The notes beneath the pieces were generated by a model, which did no database searches, was not told the origin of the DNA, and was given only the letters and a program-made list of their open reading frames with translations. Below are positions 52,448-60,977 of a stretch of 64,000 nt of DNA, piece after piece (position 1 is the first letter of the stretch; every line of letters starts with the position of its first letter). Both the position numbers and the translations under genes were made by a program. Location: NCBI RefSeq assembly GCF_004804275.1, contig NZ_STGI01000003.1, forward strand, positions 489,068 through 553,067, given 5' to 3'. Origin of the DNA: Herbaspirillum sp. ST 5-3 (GTDB lineage: Bacteria; Pseudomonadota; Gammaproteobacteria; Burkholderiales; Burkholderiaceae_D).

Positions 52448-53257
52448 ATGAATGAACTGATTGTATTGTGGGCGGCATTGCTGGCTTATGTTGTCGCCGG
52501 CAGTATCGCGATCGTCGCGGTGGTGCTGAAACGGCTGCCGGAGCGTTCTGTCCTGGCGCTGATCCTGCTGGGACTGGCGCTGCACACGGTGTCGATAGCG
52601 ATGCGCTGGGAACGGTTGGGCCACGGGCCGTTCATCACGATGTTCGAAATCCTGTCGAGCAATATTTGGAGCATGATGCTCGCGTTCGCCATTGCCTACT
52701 GGCGCCTGCCGCCGATCCGCCCCAGCTCGGCGGTGGTGATGCCCATCCTGTTCATCGTGATGGGCTGGCTGATGATGACCAATCCCGGCGAAGGCCACCT
52801 GCCGCCGACCTATCACACCATCTGGCTCTATATCCATATCGGTTTCGGCAAGGTGTTCTTCGGCGCGGTGCTGGTCGCCACCGGTATCTCGGGCGTGATC
52901 CTGCTGCGTCCGACCGCGTTCGGCGCCGGGCGCTTCGAGCGATTGCCGGCGGATAGTCGTCTGAGCGAATTGACATTCCGCTGCATGGCGATCGGCTTCA
53001 TTTTCGAAACCCTGATGCTGATCGCCGGCGCGATCTGGGCGCAGGACGCCTGGGGCCGCTACTGGGCCTGGGATCCGCTGGAGACCTGGGCATTCCTGAC
53101 CTGGCTGGTGCTGGCCTTTTCCTTGCATGCACGCTTCACTCTCAAACTCTCGCCGCGCGCCGGTGCCATACTGGTCGTTGCTGTATTCATCGTGGCTTTT
53201 CTGACATTCTTCGGCGTTCCCTTTATTTCCACTTCCCCGCACAAGGGAGCCATCTAG
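52448..53257 (+). CDS. ccsA: CcsA-type haem-handling protein, copy 1
   Basis: A 269-residue polytopic protein (about eight helices) with the tryptophan-rich haem motif WGRYWAWDPLETWAFLTW near the C-terminus and conserved His residues in LHTVSIAMRW, HIGFGKVFF and SLHARF. It belongs to the CcmC/CcmF/CcsA family and, with ResB just upstream, should form the haem export and ligation complex of System II. ATG 52448. The next gene begins 1 base after its stop. Confidence 0.88.
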   Translation: MNELIVLWAALLAYVVAGSIAIVAVVLKRLPERSVLALILLGLALHTVSIAMRWERLGHGPFITMFEILSSNIWSMMLAFAIAYWRLPPIRPSSAVVMPILFIVMGWLMMTNPGEGHLPPTYHTIWLYIHIGFGKVFFGAVLVATGISGVILLRPTAFGAGRFERLPADSRLSELTFRCMAIGFIFETLMLIAGAIWAQDAWGRYWAWDPLETWAFLTWLVLAFSLHARFTLKLSPRAGAILVVAVFIVAFLTFFGVPFISTSPHKGAI

Positions 53258-53258
53258 C

Positions 53259-55220
53259 ATGGATGCTGTGTTGCGCGCACGGCCGGAAGTGCGTCGCCTG
53301 GTGGCGGGCTGGTTCCTGTTGGCGCTGCTGGCGCTGGCACTCTCGACCGCCTGTGCGGTGATGCTGGTGGCGGCACGCATTCCGCTGCCGGGCGGCATAG
53401 TCGCCTCCGTCTCCCTGTTCCGCAGCGCGCTGGTGCTGCATGTGGGCCTGGCTGTGGTGGTCTGGTTTCTCTCCTGCGCCGCCGGCCTGTGGACACTCGC
53501 GGCCGGCGAAAAGGCGAGCGGGGCACGCCTGCTCGCCATGGCGCTGGCCTATGCCGGCGTGCTGGCGATGATGCTGGCACTGTTCCTCGGCACGTCGGCG
53601 CCTGTGCTTGCCAATTACATACCGGTGCTCGACAACCCGGTATTCCTGCTGGGTCTGGGCTGGTTCCTGGGCGGCATTGCGCTATGCGGCGCGACCTCGA
53701 TTGCCGGAATTCTCAGGCAGCTGAAGGGCAAGAACGACACATGGCGGGTTGCGGCGCTGCTGTCGATCGCGGTGACGACGATTGCCGTGCTGGCATTGGC
53801 GATACCCGCGCTGTCTTCCGGCGTGCCGACCGATGCGGCAGGCTTTGAAATGATGGCTTGGGGGCCCGGTCATCTCTTGCAGTTTGCGCATGTGCTGTTG
53901 CTGATGGGCGTCTGGTGCGTGCTGGGCGAACAGGCGTTGGGGCGCGCGCCCGCATCGCGTCCGATCGTGATGGCGCTCCTGTTGTCGGCGGCGCTGCCGG
54001 TATTGGCCGCGCCGTTCATCTATCTGGCGCATCCGATCGGCAGCGCGGAATTCCGGCACGCCTTTACCTTGCTGATGGCCTGGGGTATCTGGCCTGCGGC
54101 GATGCTGCTGGCTGTGCATCTGCTCTTGCAACTATGGCGGGCTGGCCGTGCGGTCTGGATGTCGCCGCGGAATTGGCCCTTGTTGTTGTCGATCCTGCTG
54201 TTTCTGCTTGGCTGCGCGTTCGGTGCGTCGATTCGCGGCGAATCCACCATGGTGCCGGCGCATTATCACGGCACGGTCGGCGCCGTCACGCTGGCTTACA
54301 TGGCGCTCGGCTACCGCTTGTTGTCGTCATTCGGCTTCACGGCCCTTGGCGGCCGGCTGATCCGCTGGCAGCCGGCTTTGTATGGCGCCGGATTATTCAT
54401 TCTCGCGGTCGCTCTCGCGTGGTCGGGATGGCTCGGCGTGCCGCGCAAGACCTTGCATGTCGATGTGGTCACGCAGTACCCGGCCTATTTCGCGGCGATG
54501 GGCCTGGCCGGGCTGGGCGGATCGCTTGCCATTTCGGGAGCGGCGCTGTTTGTCTTCAACATTGTGCGCGTGCTGCGGACTCGGCGGGTCGGGATCGTGC
54601 AGAGCGCGCCAGGTCGGCGGTGGAGCGCGGCCTGGGCTTTGATGTTTGTGTTCATTCTAGGCAGCGGCGCGCTTGTCATTTTCTTGCCTGGTTCGTTAGG
54701 TGGGACGCAGATATCGGCGCTTCGCGATCCTGCGCGCCACGCGGCGCAAAAGCGTGATGAAGAAATCGCACGCCAGTTTGCCGAAGGTGCCGCATTGCTC
54801 AGCGCGAAGCAATACCAGGCCGCTGCCGGTGTCTTGCACCGCGTGCTCGAACTGGCTCCGCAAATGCCGGAGGCGCAGGTCAACATGGGCTTCGCCATGA
54901 TCGGGCTGGAAAAATACGCAATGGCACGCGACTTCTTCGACACGGCCATCAACCTGCGCACCACGCAAATCAACGCCTACTATGGTTTGGCGATTGCCCT
55001 CGAGGGACTGGGCGATCTGGAAGGCGCGCTTGGCGCAATGCGAACCTACGTCCATCGCAGCAAACCGGACGATCCTTTCGCTCGCAAGGCCAATGCGGCC
55101 ATCTGGGAGTGGGAAGAGCAACTCACCGGCAAACAATCGGAAAATCCGCCGACGGCTGCAGTTCTCGAAAGTGAGAAGGGCAGTATCCGCTATCCCATTC
55201 CCGAGAAAAAACTTAATTGA
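53259..55220 (+). CDS. Haem-copper-oxidase-like membrane protein with C-terminal TPR domain
   Basis: A 653-residue protein with about twelve helices (1-470) and a soluble TPR-like tail (about 500-620). In the membrane part His61 (LVLHVGLAVVVW), His205 (WGPGHLLQ) and the H-x-H pair 335/337 (VPAHYHGTVGAV) fall where oxidase subunit I has its low-spin haem ligands, its first Cu ligand and its two haem ligands. The Tyr partner of the Cu-site His and the HH pair of helix 7 are absent, so oxygen reduction is doubtful. The tail contains two to three TPR repeats (AEGAALLSAKQYQAAAGVL, INAYYGLAIALEGLGDLEGA). It may be a quinone or haem electron relay in the inner membrane (inference). Confidence 0.65.
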   Translation: MDAVLRARPEVRRLVAGWFLLALLALALSTACAVMLVAARIPLPGGIVASVSLFRSALVLHVGLAVVVWFLSCAAGLWTLAAGEKASGARLLAMALAYAGVLAMMLALFLGTSAPVLANYIPVLDNPVFLLGLGWFLGGIALCGATSIAGILRQLKGKNDTWRVAALLSIAVTTIAVLALAIPALSSGVPTDAAGFEMMAWGPGHLLQFAHVLLLMGVWCVLGEQALGRAPASRPIVMALLLSAALPVLAAPFIYLAHPIGSAEFRHAFTLLMAWGIWPAAMLLAVHLLLQLWRAGRAVWMSPRNWPLLLSILLFLLGCAFGASIRGESTMVPAHYHGTVGAVTLAYMALGYRLLSSFGFTALGGRLIRWQPALYGAGLFILAVALAWSGWLGVPRKTLHVDVVTQYPAYFAAMGLAGLGGSLAISGAALFVFNIVRVLRTRRVGIVQSAPGRRWSAAWALMFVFILGSGALVIFLPGSLGGTQISALRDPARHAAQKRDEEIARQFAEGAALLSAKQYQAAAGVLHRVLELAPQMPEAQVNMGFAMIGLEKYAMARDFFDTAINLRTTQINAYYGLAIALEGLGDLEGALGAMRTYVHRSKPDDPFARKANAAIWEWEEQLTGKQSENPPTAAVLESEKGSIRYPIPEKKLN

Positions 55221-55616
55221 TTCCATAGCCTGATCGATACTGCCTATTGAAGGCCGCTGCAAGTTCATGCCGGGCAGTCGATGCCAGATACGCATCGTGT
55301 GCGATTTCACCGACGATCGGTTGAGCCGGCGGCGCGCACGGAGGGCACGGACTACCTCGACACGGCCGCACCATCAATGCGGCTGGCACACACCGCGTCT
55401 CAGACAAGCCTTGTTCATATCCTTTAACCATGCGGGATTCTGCTGCATGGAATCAAACTTGCTTGGTTCGGGTTCAGACGAGCATTCGCATCATAGCTGC
55501 AGCACAGCGACATGGTCGCAATATCAACCAACAAAAATAACAATGGGTGCAACAAGGGAGGAAGAGGAAAAGCCTCGGACAGCCGATTCCTGGCCAATTC
55601 GAGGGAGGGGCGCTAA
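55221..55616 (+). other. 396-bp intergenic region with promoter
   Basis: No gene seen; short frames lack features. It contains the sigma-54 type site at 55447 and a purine-rich stretch leading to the ribosome site GGGAGGGG at 55603-55610. No terminator was recognised after the TPR-tailed protein. Confidence 0.5.
55447..55463 (+). promoter_or_regulatory. Sigma-54 type promoter for the second ccsA operon
   Basis: ATGGAATCAAACTTGCT: GG (55449-55450), ten bases, GC (55461-55462), intact TTGCT, weaker -24 box. About 154 bases before ATG 55617. It would also drive the thioredoxin and kinase-regulator genes, giving autoregulation. Confidence 0.6.
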
Positions 55617-56633
55617 ATGAACGGGCACATGGACGGCAACAGAATGGGATTCAATGCGACGTCCGCGGCAACGCTGCGTATCGGCCTGTTCATCGCCGGG
55701 ATCGTGTTGCTGGGTACGATAGAGTTTCTCGAAACGGATACCCTTTTCGCCGGCATTCAGTTCGAGGAAATCTTCATCTTCCGGCTGACGGGTTATGCGA
55801 ATCTGGTGCTGGTAGGCTCGACGGTTCTGTATTTCGGCCATATGTGGAGCGGTTCGGAAAGCGTGGGGCGCTGGGCGTCCGGCATGGCCTTGCTTGGTTC
55901 ATCGACATCGATCGTGGCCCTGGTGTGGCGCTGGATTGAAACCTATTACCTGCACCGTCTCGGCCATATTCCGCTGAACAGTCTGTACGAAATGATGTCC
56001 TTGTTCAGCGCAATGACGGTGCTGATCTATCTGGTCATGGAACATGTCTACCGCACGCGGGCCGCAGGTGCTTTCGTCATGCTGATTGTCTTCGGTGCGG
56101 TCGTGTTCCAGGTCTGGCTGGTTGCGAATGATCAGGCGATACCGGGTGCGCATGTGCGGGTGCTCAAGAGCTATTGGATGTACGCGCACGTGCTGGGAAG
56201 TTTTTTCGGCTACGGCGCGTTTGCCGTTGCTGCGGCAATGGGCGCTGCTTATCTGGTCAGGGCGCGCGCGGAATCGCTTGGGCGCTCAACGGGATTTGCG
56301 GTGCAGTCGCTGCCTGAATTGCGTAGCATTGATGGCCTGATGCACAGAGCGATTGTGGTTGGCTTCCCGCTCTTTGGCCTCGCAACCGTTCTCGGGTCGG
56401 TGTGGTCATACGAAGCATGGGGACGGTATTGGGCATGGGAGCCGAAGGAAACCTGGGCCCTGCTGGTTTGCCTGACATACGGCTCGTATTTCTACTGTCG
56501 CTGGGTGAACAAGCTGCATGGCAGGAGCATGGCATGGTGGACTATCGCAGGCTTTGCCATTACGGTATTTTGCTTTCTTGGCACGCGCATGCTGGAGCCG
56601 GGATTGCATGCAATCGGACGGGCAATCAGCTAG
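55617..56633 (+). CDS. ccsA: CcsA-type haem-handling protein, copy 2
   Basis: A 338-residue polytopic protein with eight or nine helices and the haem motif WGRYWAWEPKETWALLVC. Conserved His in YAHVLGSFFGYGAF and MHRAIVVGFPLFG. It is a divergent second CcsA rather than a recent copy of the one at 52448: it is longer and has an extra N-terminal section. It may serve a subset of apocytochromes, such as the CX3CH sites. Strong ribosome site GGGAGGGG. Confidence 0.88.
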   Translation: MNGHMDGNRMGFNATSAATLRIGLFIAGIVLLGTIEFLETDTLFAGIQFEEIFIFRLTGYANLVLVGSTVLYFGHMWSGSESVGRWASGMALLGSSTSIVALVWRWIETYYLHRLGHIPLNSLYEMMSLFSAMTVLIYLVMEHVYRTRAAGAFVMLIVFGAVVFQVWLVANDQAIPGAHVRVLKSYWMYAHVLGSFFGYGAFAVAAAMGAAYLVRARAESLGRSTGFAVQSLPELRSIDGLMHRAIVVGFPLFGLATVLGSVWSYEAWGRYWAWEPKETWALLVCLTYGSYFYCRWVNKLHGRSMAWWTIAGFAITVFCFLGTRMLEPGLHAIGRAIS

Positions 56634-56686
56634 CTTGGCGATGCCGACTGCCCCGCAAGAGATACAACTATTCGAATATAGATGGA

Positions 56687-57286
56687 GTGGACGAGATTCA
56701 AACCAGCCCGACAAAATGGCAATGGCCCATGCTCGTTGCCGCAATGGCGGTTCTGTTATCCGGCCTGCTCGGCGCATGCGGCAAGCATGTCGATGCACCG
56801 GAGGCAAGGTTGGCGGAGGGAGGCAAATTCCCGCCGCTGACACTCGGTTCCACTTCAGGTGATGTCCTTTCGACAACAGGCTACGAAGGGAAATTGCTGG
56901 TGCTGAATGTATGGGCAACATGGTGTCCGCCATGTCGGCGTGAAATGCCAAGCCTTGAGCGCCTGAGCCATGCGCTCGACCCGAAGCGTTTCGCGGTGAT
57001 CGGCTTGTCGACGGATGAAGATGAGATACTGGCAACAGAATTTCTTTTGCAAAACCATATTACGTTCGCGAACTTTTTCGACAAGAGCGGCAAGTTGGCG
57101 AAACAACTCGGCATGAAGGTGTATCCGGAAACCTTCCTGGTCGCGCCGGATGGCACCTTGCTGCAGCGCTTGCCCGGCTTGCACGAATGGGATGGCCAAG
57201 CCATGATTGCGCATCTCGAAGACGCATATCGGCGCCATCGGCTCGAGGAAATGAACGACATGAAAGGCCACAGGCAGGATAAATGA
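56687..57286 (+). CDS. TlpA/ResA-family thioredoxin-like protein, membrane- or lipid-anchored
   Basis: A protein of about 199 residues. A hydrophobic N-terminus ending LLGACGK fits a lipoprotein or uncleaved anchor, followed by a periplasmic thioredoxin fold with WATWCPPCRREMP and the cis-Pro region YPETFLV. Family members reduce the CxxCH cysteines of apocytochromes before haem attachment, so it completes the System II set here. The start is unsettled: GTG 56687, or ATG 56729 directly at the hydrophobic stretch. The stop overlaps the kinase start (ATGA). Confidence 0.82.
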   Translation: MDEIQTSPTKWQWPMLVAAMAVLLSGLLGACGKHVDAPEARLAEGGKFPPLTLGSTSGDVLSTTGYEGKLLVLNVWATWCPPCRREMPSLERLSHALDPKRFAVIGLSTDEDEILATEFLLQNHITFANFFDKSGKLAKQLGMKVYPETFLVAPDGTLLQRLPGLHEWDGQAMIAHLEDAYRRHRLEEMNDMKGHRQDK

Positions 57287-58887
57287 TTTCGATACGCAAG
57301 TTCATGAACGCCCTGCGGGGTTTGGGTATCCAAGCGGAGGCGCCCGCGATCAACGCAGACGAGTCCGGCGCGGTACCCGTCACCGAAGAGGTCGCCGCCG
57401 AGGAACCGGCCGGCGAAAAGCACGGCCACGTTTTCTCCGTCAGGACGAAGGGGCTGGTGGTGTTCGGCGCGTTGATTGCGTATGCAATCATCATCGCGCT
57501 GTTCGTGTTTCACCAGAAAAATTTGTTGCAGCGCGATTTTGAAGAGATCCAAAAGTCACTGGAAATCGACACCATGCTGAAACAGGCGGACACCGCGGCC
57601 TTCCATGCCGTCATGGCGGTGTTTGCGAATGTCGACTCGCCGGACCGCGAAGCCGGCATGCAGCGCATCCAGATGCACTATCAGATGCTGCTCACCATGC
57701 ATGCCGGACTGAAGGAGCGCCTGCCGCAGTTCGACCTCAGCCTGGCCGGCGTCAATGCTGCACTGGCCGAGGCCGACAAGGAAGCGACACGCGCAAGCAT
57801 GACGCAACTGATTGTCGAACTGGTCAAGACCAAGAACGAATTCACCAATCTTGCGGAACAATCGCAACTGGCGCGCCGCCGCATGTCCGAGCGCTACCGG
57901 ATGCAAACCGATTCTGTGGCGATGACGACCCTGCTGATGGGCATGATGGGGCTGGCCTTGCTGGGCGCGATCAGCGGCCTGTTCTTCAAGCGGCTTACGG
58001 AAGACCTGCGTACGCTGCAGACCCGCGCGCTGGAAATCGTCAACGGCTATCGCGGCGAGCCGATCCCGATCCGGCGTCATGACGAAGTCGGGCAGTTGAT
58101 GATGGCGGTGAACAGCATGGCTACCATTCTGGACAAGCGCGAGAAGGAACTGATCGTCGAACGCCAGAAGTATTTTCACCAGGAGAAGATGGCAGCCATC
58201 GGCGCGCTGGCCGCCGGCGTCGCGCATGAAATCGGCAATCCGATTGCGGCCATTGCTGGCATCGCGCAGGACATGGCGGAGCGCCGCTCCGAAGGACTGG
58301 GCCCTTGCGCGAACGATCATTGCCGGCCGTGCCGACCCGACCTGATCCAGGCACAGACCGAACGCCTGGCCGCGATCACCCGCGAGATCTCCGAATTTGC
58401 CTCGCCGCAGCCGGCCGAGCCGCAACTGATCGACCTGAACTCGCAATTGCGCAGCACCGCCAGCCTGATCCGTTACGACAAGCGGCTGCGCCGGGTGGAG
58501 TTGCGTCTGGAGCTCGATCATTATCTGCCGGCGATTTTCGGCGTGGCCGACCAGGTCACGCAGGTCATCATGAATCTGCTGATCAACGCAATGGATGCGC
58601 TCGACCCGGTGATGGACCGGCCGCCCACCATCATCATCACCACCAAGCCGGACGGCGAACGTGTGTGCATGACAGTGGAAGACAACGGACCCGGCATGGA
58701 GAAGGAAGTGCTGGAGCGCGTGTTCGAAGCATTCTTCACCACCAAACCTGCCGGGAAGGGAACCGGCTTGGGCTTATCCTTGTGCTACTCGATCATGAAG
58801 AATCATGGCGGCAGCATCGATATCGAATCCGTGCCCGGCAAGGGCACACGTGTACTCGTCTACTTTCCGACAAATGAAACAACCTAA
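57283..58887 (+). CDS. Sensor histidine kinase (NtrB-like) with Cys-rich insertion
   Basis: A 534-residue membrane kinase. TM1 (about 58-76), a helical periplasmic sensor (about 80-210), TM2 (about 213-234), HAMP (about 235-290), dimerisation helix with phospho-acceptor His315 (AAGVAHEIGNP), then a HATPase domain (NLLINAMDAL, VEDNGPGM, GKGTGLGLSLC). Between the two dimerisation helices sits an insertion GPCANDHCRPCRPDL, with Cys342, His346, Cys347 and Cys350, able to bind a metal, haem or Fe-S group or form disulfides. Coupled to the thioredoxin gene by ATGA and overlapping the regulator gene. Confidence 0.9.
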   Translation: MISIRKFMNALRGLGIQAEAPAINADESGAVPVTEEVAAEEPAGEKHGHVFSVRTKGLVVFGALIAYAIIIALFVFHQKNLLQRDFEEIQKSLEIDTMLKQADTAAFHAVMAVFANVDSPDREAGMQRIQMHYQMLLTMHAGLKERLPQFDLSLAGVNAALAEADKEATRASMTQLIVELVKTKNEFTNLAEQSQLARRRMSERYRMQTDSVAMTTLLMGMMGLALLGAISGLFFKRLTEDLRTLQTRALEIVNGYRGEPIPIRRHDEVGQLMMAVNSMATILDKREKELIVERQKYFHQEKMAAIGALAAGVAHEIGNPIAAIAGIAQDMAERRSEGLGPCANDHCRPCRPDLIQAQTERLAAITREISEFASPQPAEPQLIDLNSQLRSTASLIRYDKRLRRVELRLELDHYLPAIFGVADQVTQVIMNLLINAMDALDPVMDRPPTIIITTKPDGERVCMTVEDNGPGMEKEVLERVFEAFFTTKPAGKGTGLGLSLCYSIMKNHGGSIDIESVPGKGTRVLVYFPTNETT

Positions 58888-60310
58888 CGACATCTTAATG
58901 AAATCCCTGGAGGTCCTGGTCGTCGATGACGAACCGGCGATTCGCCAAATCCTGTCCGCCCATCTGAGCAAGTCCGGCTGCAGCGTCTGCCAGGCGGCCA
59001 ACGGGACGGAAGCCTTCGAGCGCCTCTCGAAAGGGGATATCGACGTCGCCATCAGCGATATCAAGATGCCGGACTTCACCGGCATCGAGCTGGTGCGCCG
59101 GGCTCGCGCCGCCGGCATCGAAACCAACTTCATCATGATGACCGCCTACGCCTCGGTCGATACCGCCATCGAAGCAATCAAGGCCGGCGCATCCGACTAC
59201 ATGATCAAGCCGGTGCGCAACGAAGAAGTCCTGCACCGCCTGATGAAGGTGCGCGACATGCGTCGTCTCAGTTCCGAGAACCGCGTGCTGCGCAACCTGG
59301 TGATGGGCTCGAGCGAAGAGCGCTTCACCTTTGCTTCGCAGTCGATGAAAGACCTCGAACGCCTGATCGCCAAGGTGGCGCCGACCGACAGCACGGTGCT
59401 GGTGACCGGCGAAAGCGGCACAGGTAAAGGCGTGATCGCGCGCCAGATCCATCAGAACAGCCTGCGCGCCGATGGGCCTTTCATTCCGGTGAACTGCGGC
59501 GCCATTCCGGAAAACCTGATGGAGAGCGAACTGTTCGGCCACATGAAGGGTTCCTTCACCGGCGCCGACAAGGCGCGCAAGGGCCTGTTCCTGGAAGCGG
59601 ACAAGGGCACCATCTTCCTCGACGAGATCGGTGAACTGCCGCTGGCGCTGCAGGTCAAGCTGCTGCACGTGATCGAAGAGAAGACCGTGCGTCCCGTGGG
59701 CGGCGAGCAGGCCAAGCGCGCCGACGTGCGCATCATCGCCGCCACCAATCGCGACCTGTCGCAGATGGTCGCCGAAGGCCGATTCCGCGAAGACCTGTAC
59801 TTCCGTCTCTCCGTTTTCCATGTCCACACGCCCCCCCTGCGTGACCGCCGCCAGGACATCCCCGGCCTGGTGCGGTTCTTGCTCCAACGAGGAGCAAAAC
59901 GTCTGAACAACGCTGGCGGCATCGCCATCGATCCGGACGTTGAGGAAATCCTGAGTGCCTATGACTGGCCCGGGAATGTTCGGGAGATGGAGAACGTGGT
60001 TGATCGAGCTCTGATTTTGGCTGACGAAGGGCACATTACCCGTGCCGATTTGCCGCCGCAGATCGCGCGGATTGCCCCGTCCGGCAAGAACGGCCTTGCG
60101 CTGTCCGAGTCGGGCGACAGTCTGCGTGAACAGGTGCGGCGCTTTGAAAGTTCCGTGATTTGCAAGGCCATCAGCGATGCCGGCGGCGACCGGCGCGCGG
60201 CGGCGCAGAAGCTGGGCATCGGTTTGTCCAGCCTGTATCGCAAGCTGGAAGAATACGAAGCGCTGGGCTTGCTGCAGGACGGTGGAGACGTACGTCAGGC
60301 GACGCGCTAG
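58874..60310 (+). CDS. Sigma-54-dependent NtrC-family response regulator
   Basis: A 478-residue regulator. Receiver domain (about 12-125; DDEP, phospho-acceptor Asp62 in SDIKMP, Lys112), AAA+ domain (about 150-390) with Walker A GESGTGKG (179-186), the sigma-54-contact loop GSFTGA (226-231), Walker B IFLDEIGEL and the arginine-finger region, then a Fis-type helix-turn-helix (SDAGGDRRAAAQKLGIGLSS). GAFTGA is the usual loop; the Ala-to-Ser form occurs in functional activators. Start 58874 or 58898. It is the obvious activator of the nine sigma-54 type promoters in this window and overlaps its kinase gene. Confidence 0.93.
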   Translation: MKQPNDILMKSLEVLVVDDEPAIRQILSAHLSKSGCSVCQAANGTEAFERLSKGDIDVAISDIKMPDFTGIELVRRARAAGIETNFIMMTAYASVDTAIEAIKAGASDYMIKPVRNEEVLHRLMKVRDMRRLSSENRVLRNLVMGSSEERFTFASQSMKDLERLIAKVAPTDSTVLVTGESGTGKGVIARQIHQNSLRADGPFIPVNCGAIPENLMESELFGHMKGSFTGADKARKGLFLEADKGTIFLDEIGELPLALQVKLLHVIEEKTVRPVGGEQAKRADVRIIAATNRDLSQMVAEGRFREDLYFRLSVFHVHTPPLRDRRQDIPGLVRFLLQRGAKRLNNAGGIAIDPDVEEILSAYDWPGNVREMENVVDRALILADEGHITRADLPPQIARIAPSGKNGLALSESGDSLREQVRRFESSVICKAISDAGGDRRAAAQKLGIGLSSLYRKLEEYEALGLLQDGGDVRQATR

Positions 60311-60402
60311 ACGCGCGACATAGCATGGCCGGGACGGATTGCGCGAGCGGGATAAGCGACGCGCAATGACGCCGTCCGGCCTGGGGCAGGATAGGGGACA
60401 AC

Positions 60403-60960
60403 ATGGGATTCGGAATATGGGGCGCGATGCCCCGAGGGCGGCTTTTGCTTTGCGCTTTTGCGCTCAGCCAGATGATGCCGATGGCCTGGGCTGGTCCGAA
60501 AGAGGATACCGAGCAGGCCGAGAAGGAATTTTCGCGCGGGAACCTCATTCTCGCGTTGTCGCTCTGGAAGAAGGCCGCGGAACAGGGCTATGCGCAGGCC
60601 CAGGCCAGAATGGGCGACATGCTGGATCAGACCGACGACGACAAGGAAGCGGTCGAGTGGTATCGCAAGTCCGCAGACCAGGGCAACGCCGCCGGCGAGT
60701 TCGGCCTCGGCCAGATGTATGCAAAGGGCGAAGGCGTCAAGGCGGACCCGCAGCAGGCGCGCATCTACATCCAGCGTTCGGCCGACAAGGGCCATCTCCC
60801 TGCGGTTCTTCTGATGCGCGATCTCACCAGGAGCGGCGATCTGGGCGTCAAGATCGATCCGATCCAGAGCGCCGCATGGGATGCCAGGGCCAGCGAAATC
60901 CTCGGTCGTCCCGCTTCTCAGCCGGTGGCTGCGCCTACGTCAAGAAAATCCCGCAAATGA
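60403..60960 (+). CDS. Exported Sel1-repeat protein
   Basis: A 185-residue protein with signal peptide ending AWAGP and three to four Sel1-like repeats (ALSLWKKAAEQGYAQAQARM, AVEWYRKSADQGNAAGEFGL, ARIYIQRSADKGHLPAVLLM). Such solenoids bind protein partners in the periplasm. ATG 60403 lies 92 bases after the regulator gene, with a ribosome site AGGGG. The c-type cytochrome gene follows within 20 bases. Confidence 0.87.
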   Translation: MGFGIWGAMPRGRLLLCAFALSQMMPMAWAGPKEDTEQAEKEFSRGNLILALSLWKKAAEQGYAQAQARMGDMLDQTDDDKEAVEWYRKSADQGNAAGEFGLGQMYAKGEGVKADPQQARIYIQRSADKGHLPAVLLMRDLTRSGDLGVKIDPIQSAAWDARASEILGRPASQPVAAPTSRKSRK

Positions 60961-60977
60961 GAAGGAGGGGAACCGAA

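Noticed and set aside
53259..55220. Calling the oxidase-like protein a cbb3 terminal oxidase
   Set aside because: Several catalytic residues appear missing and no CcoO/CcoP-type subunits are adjacent.
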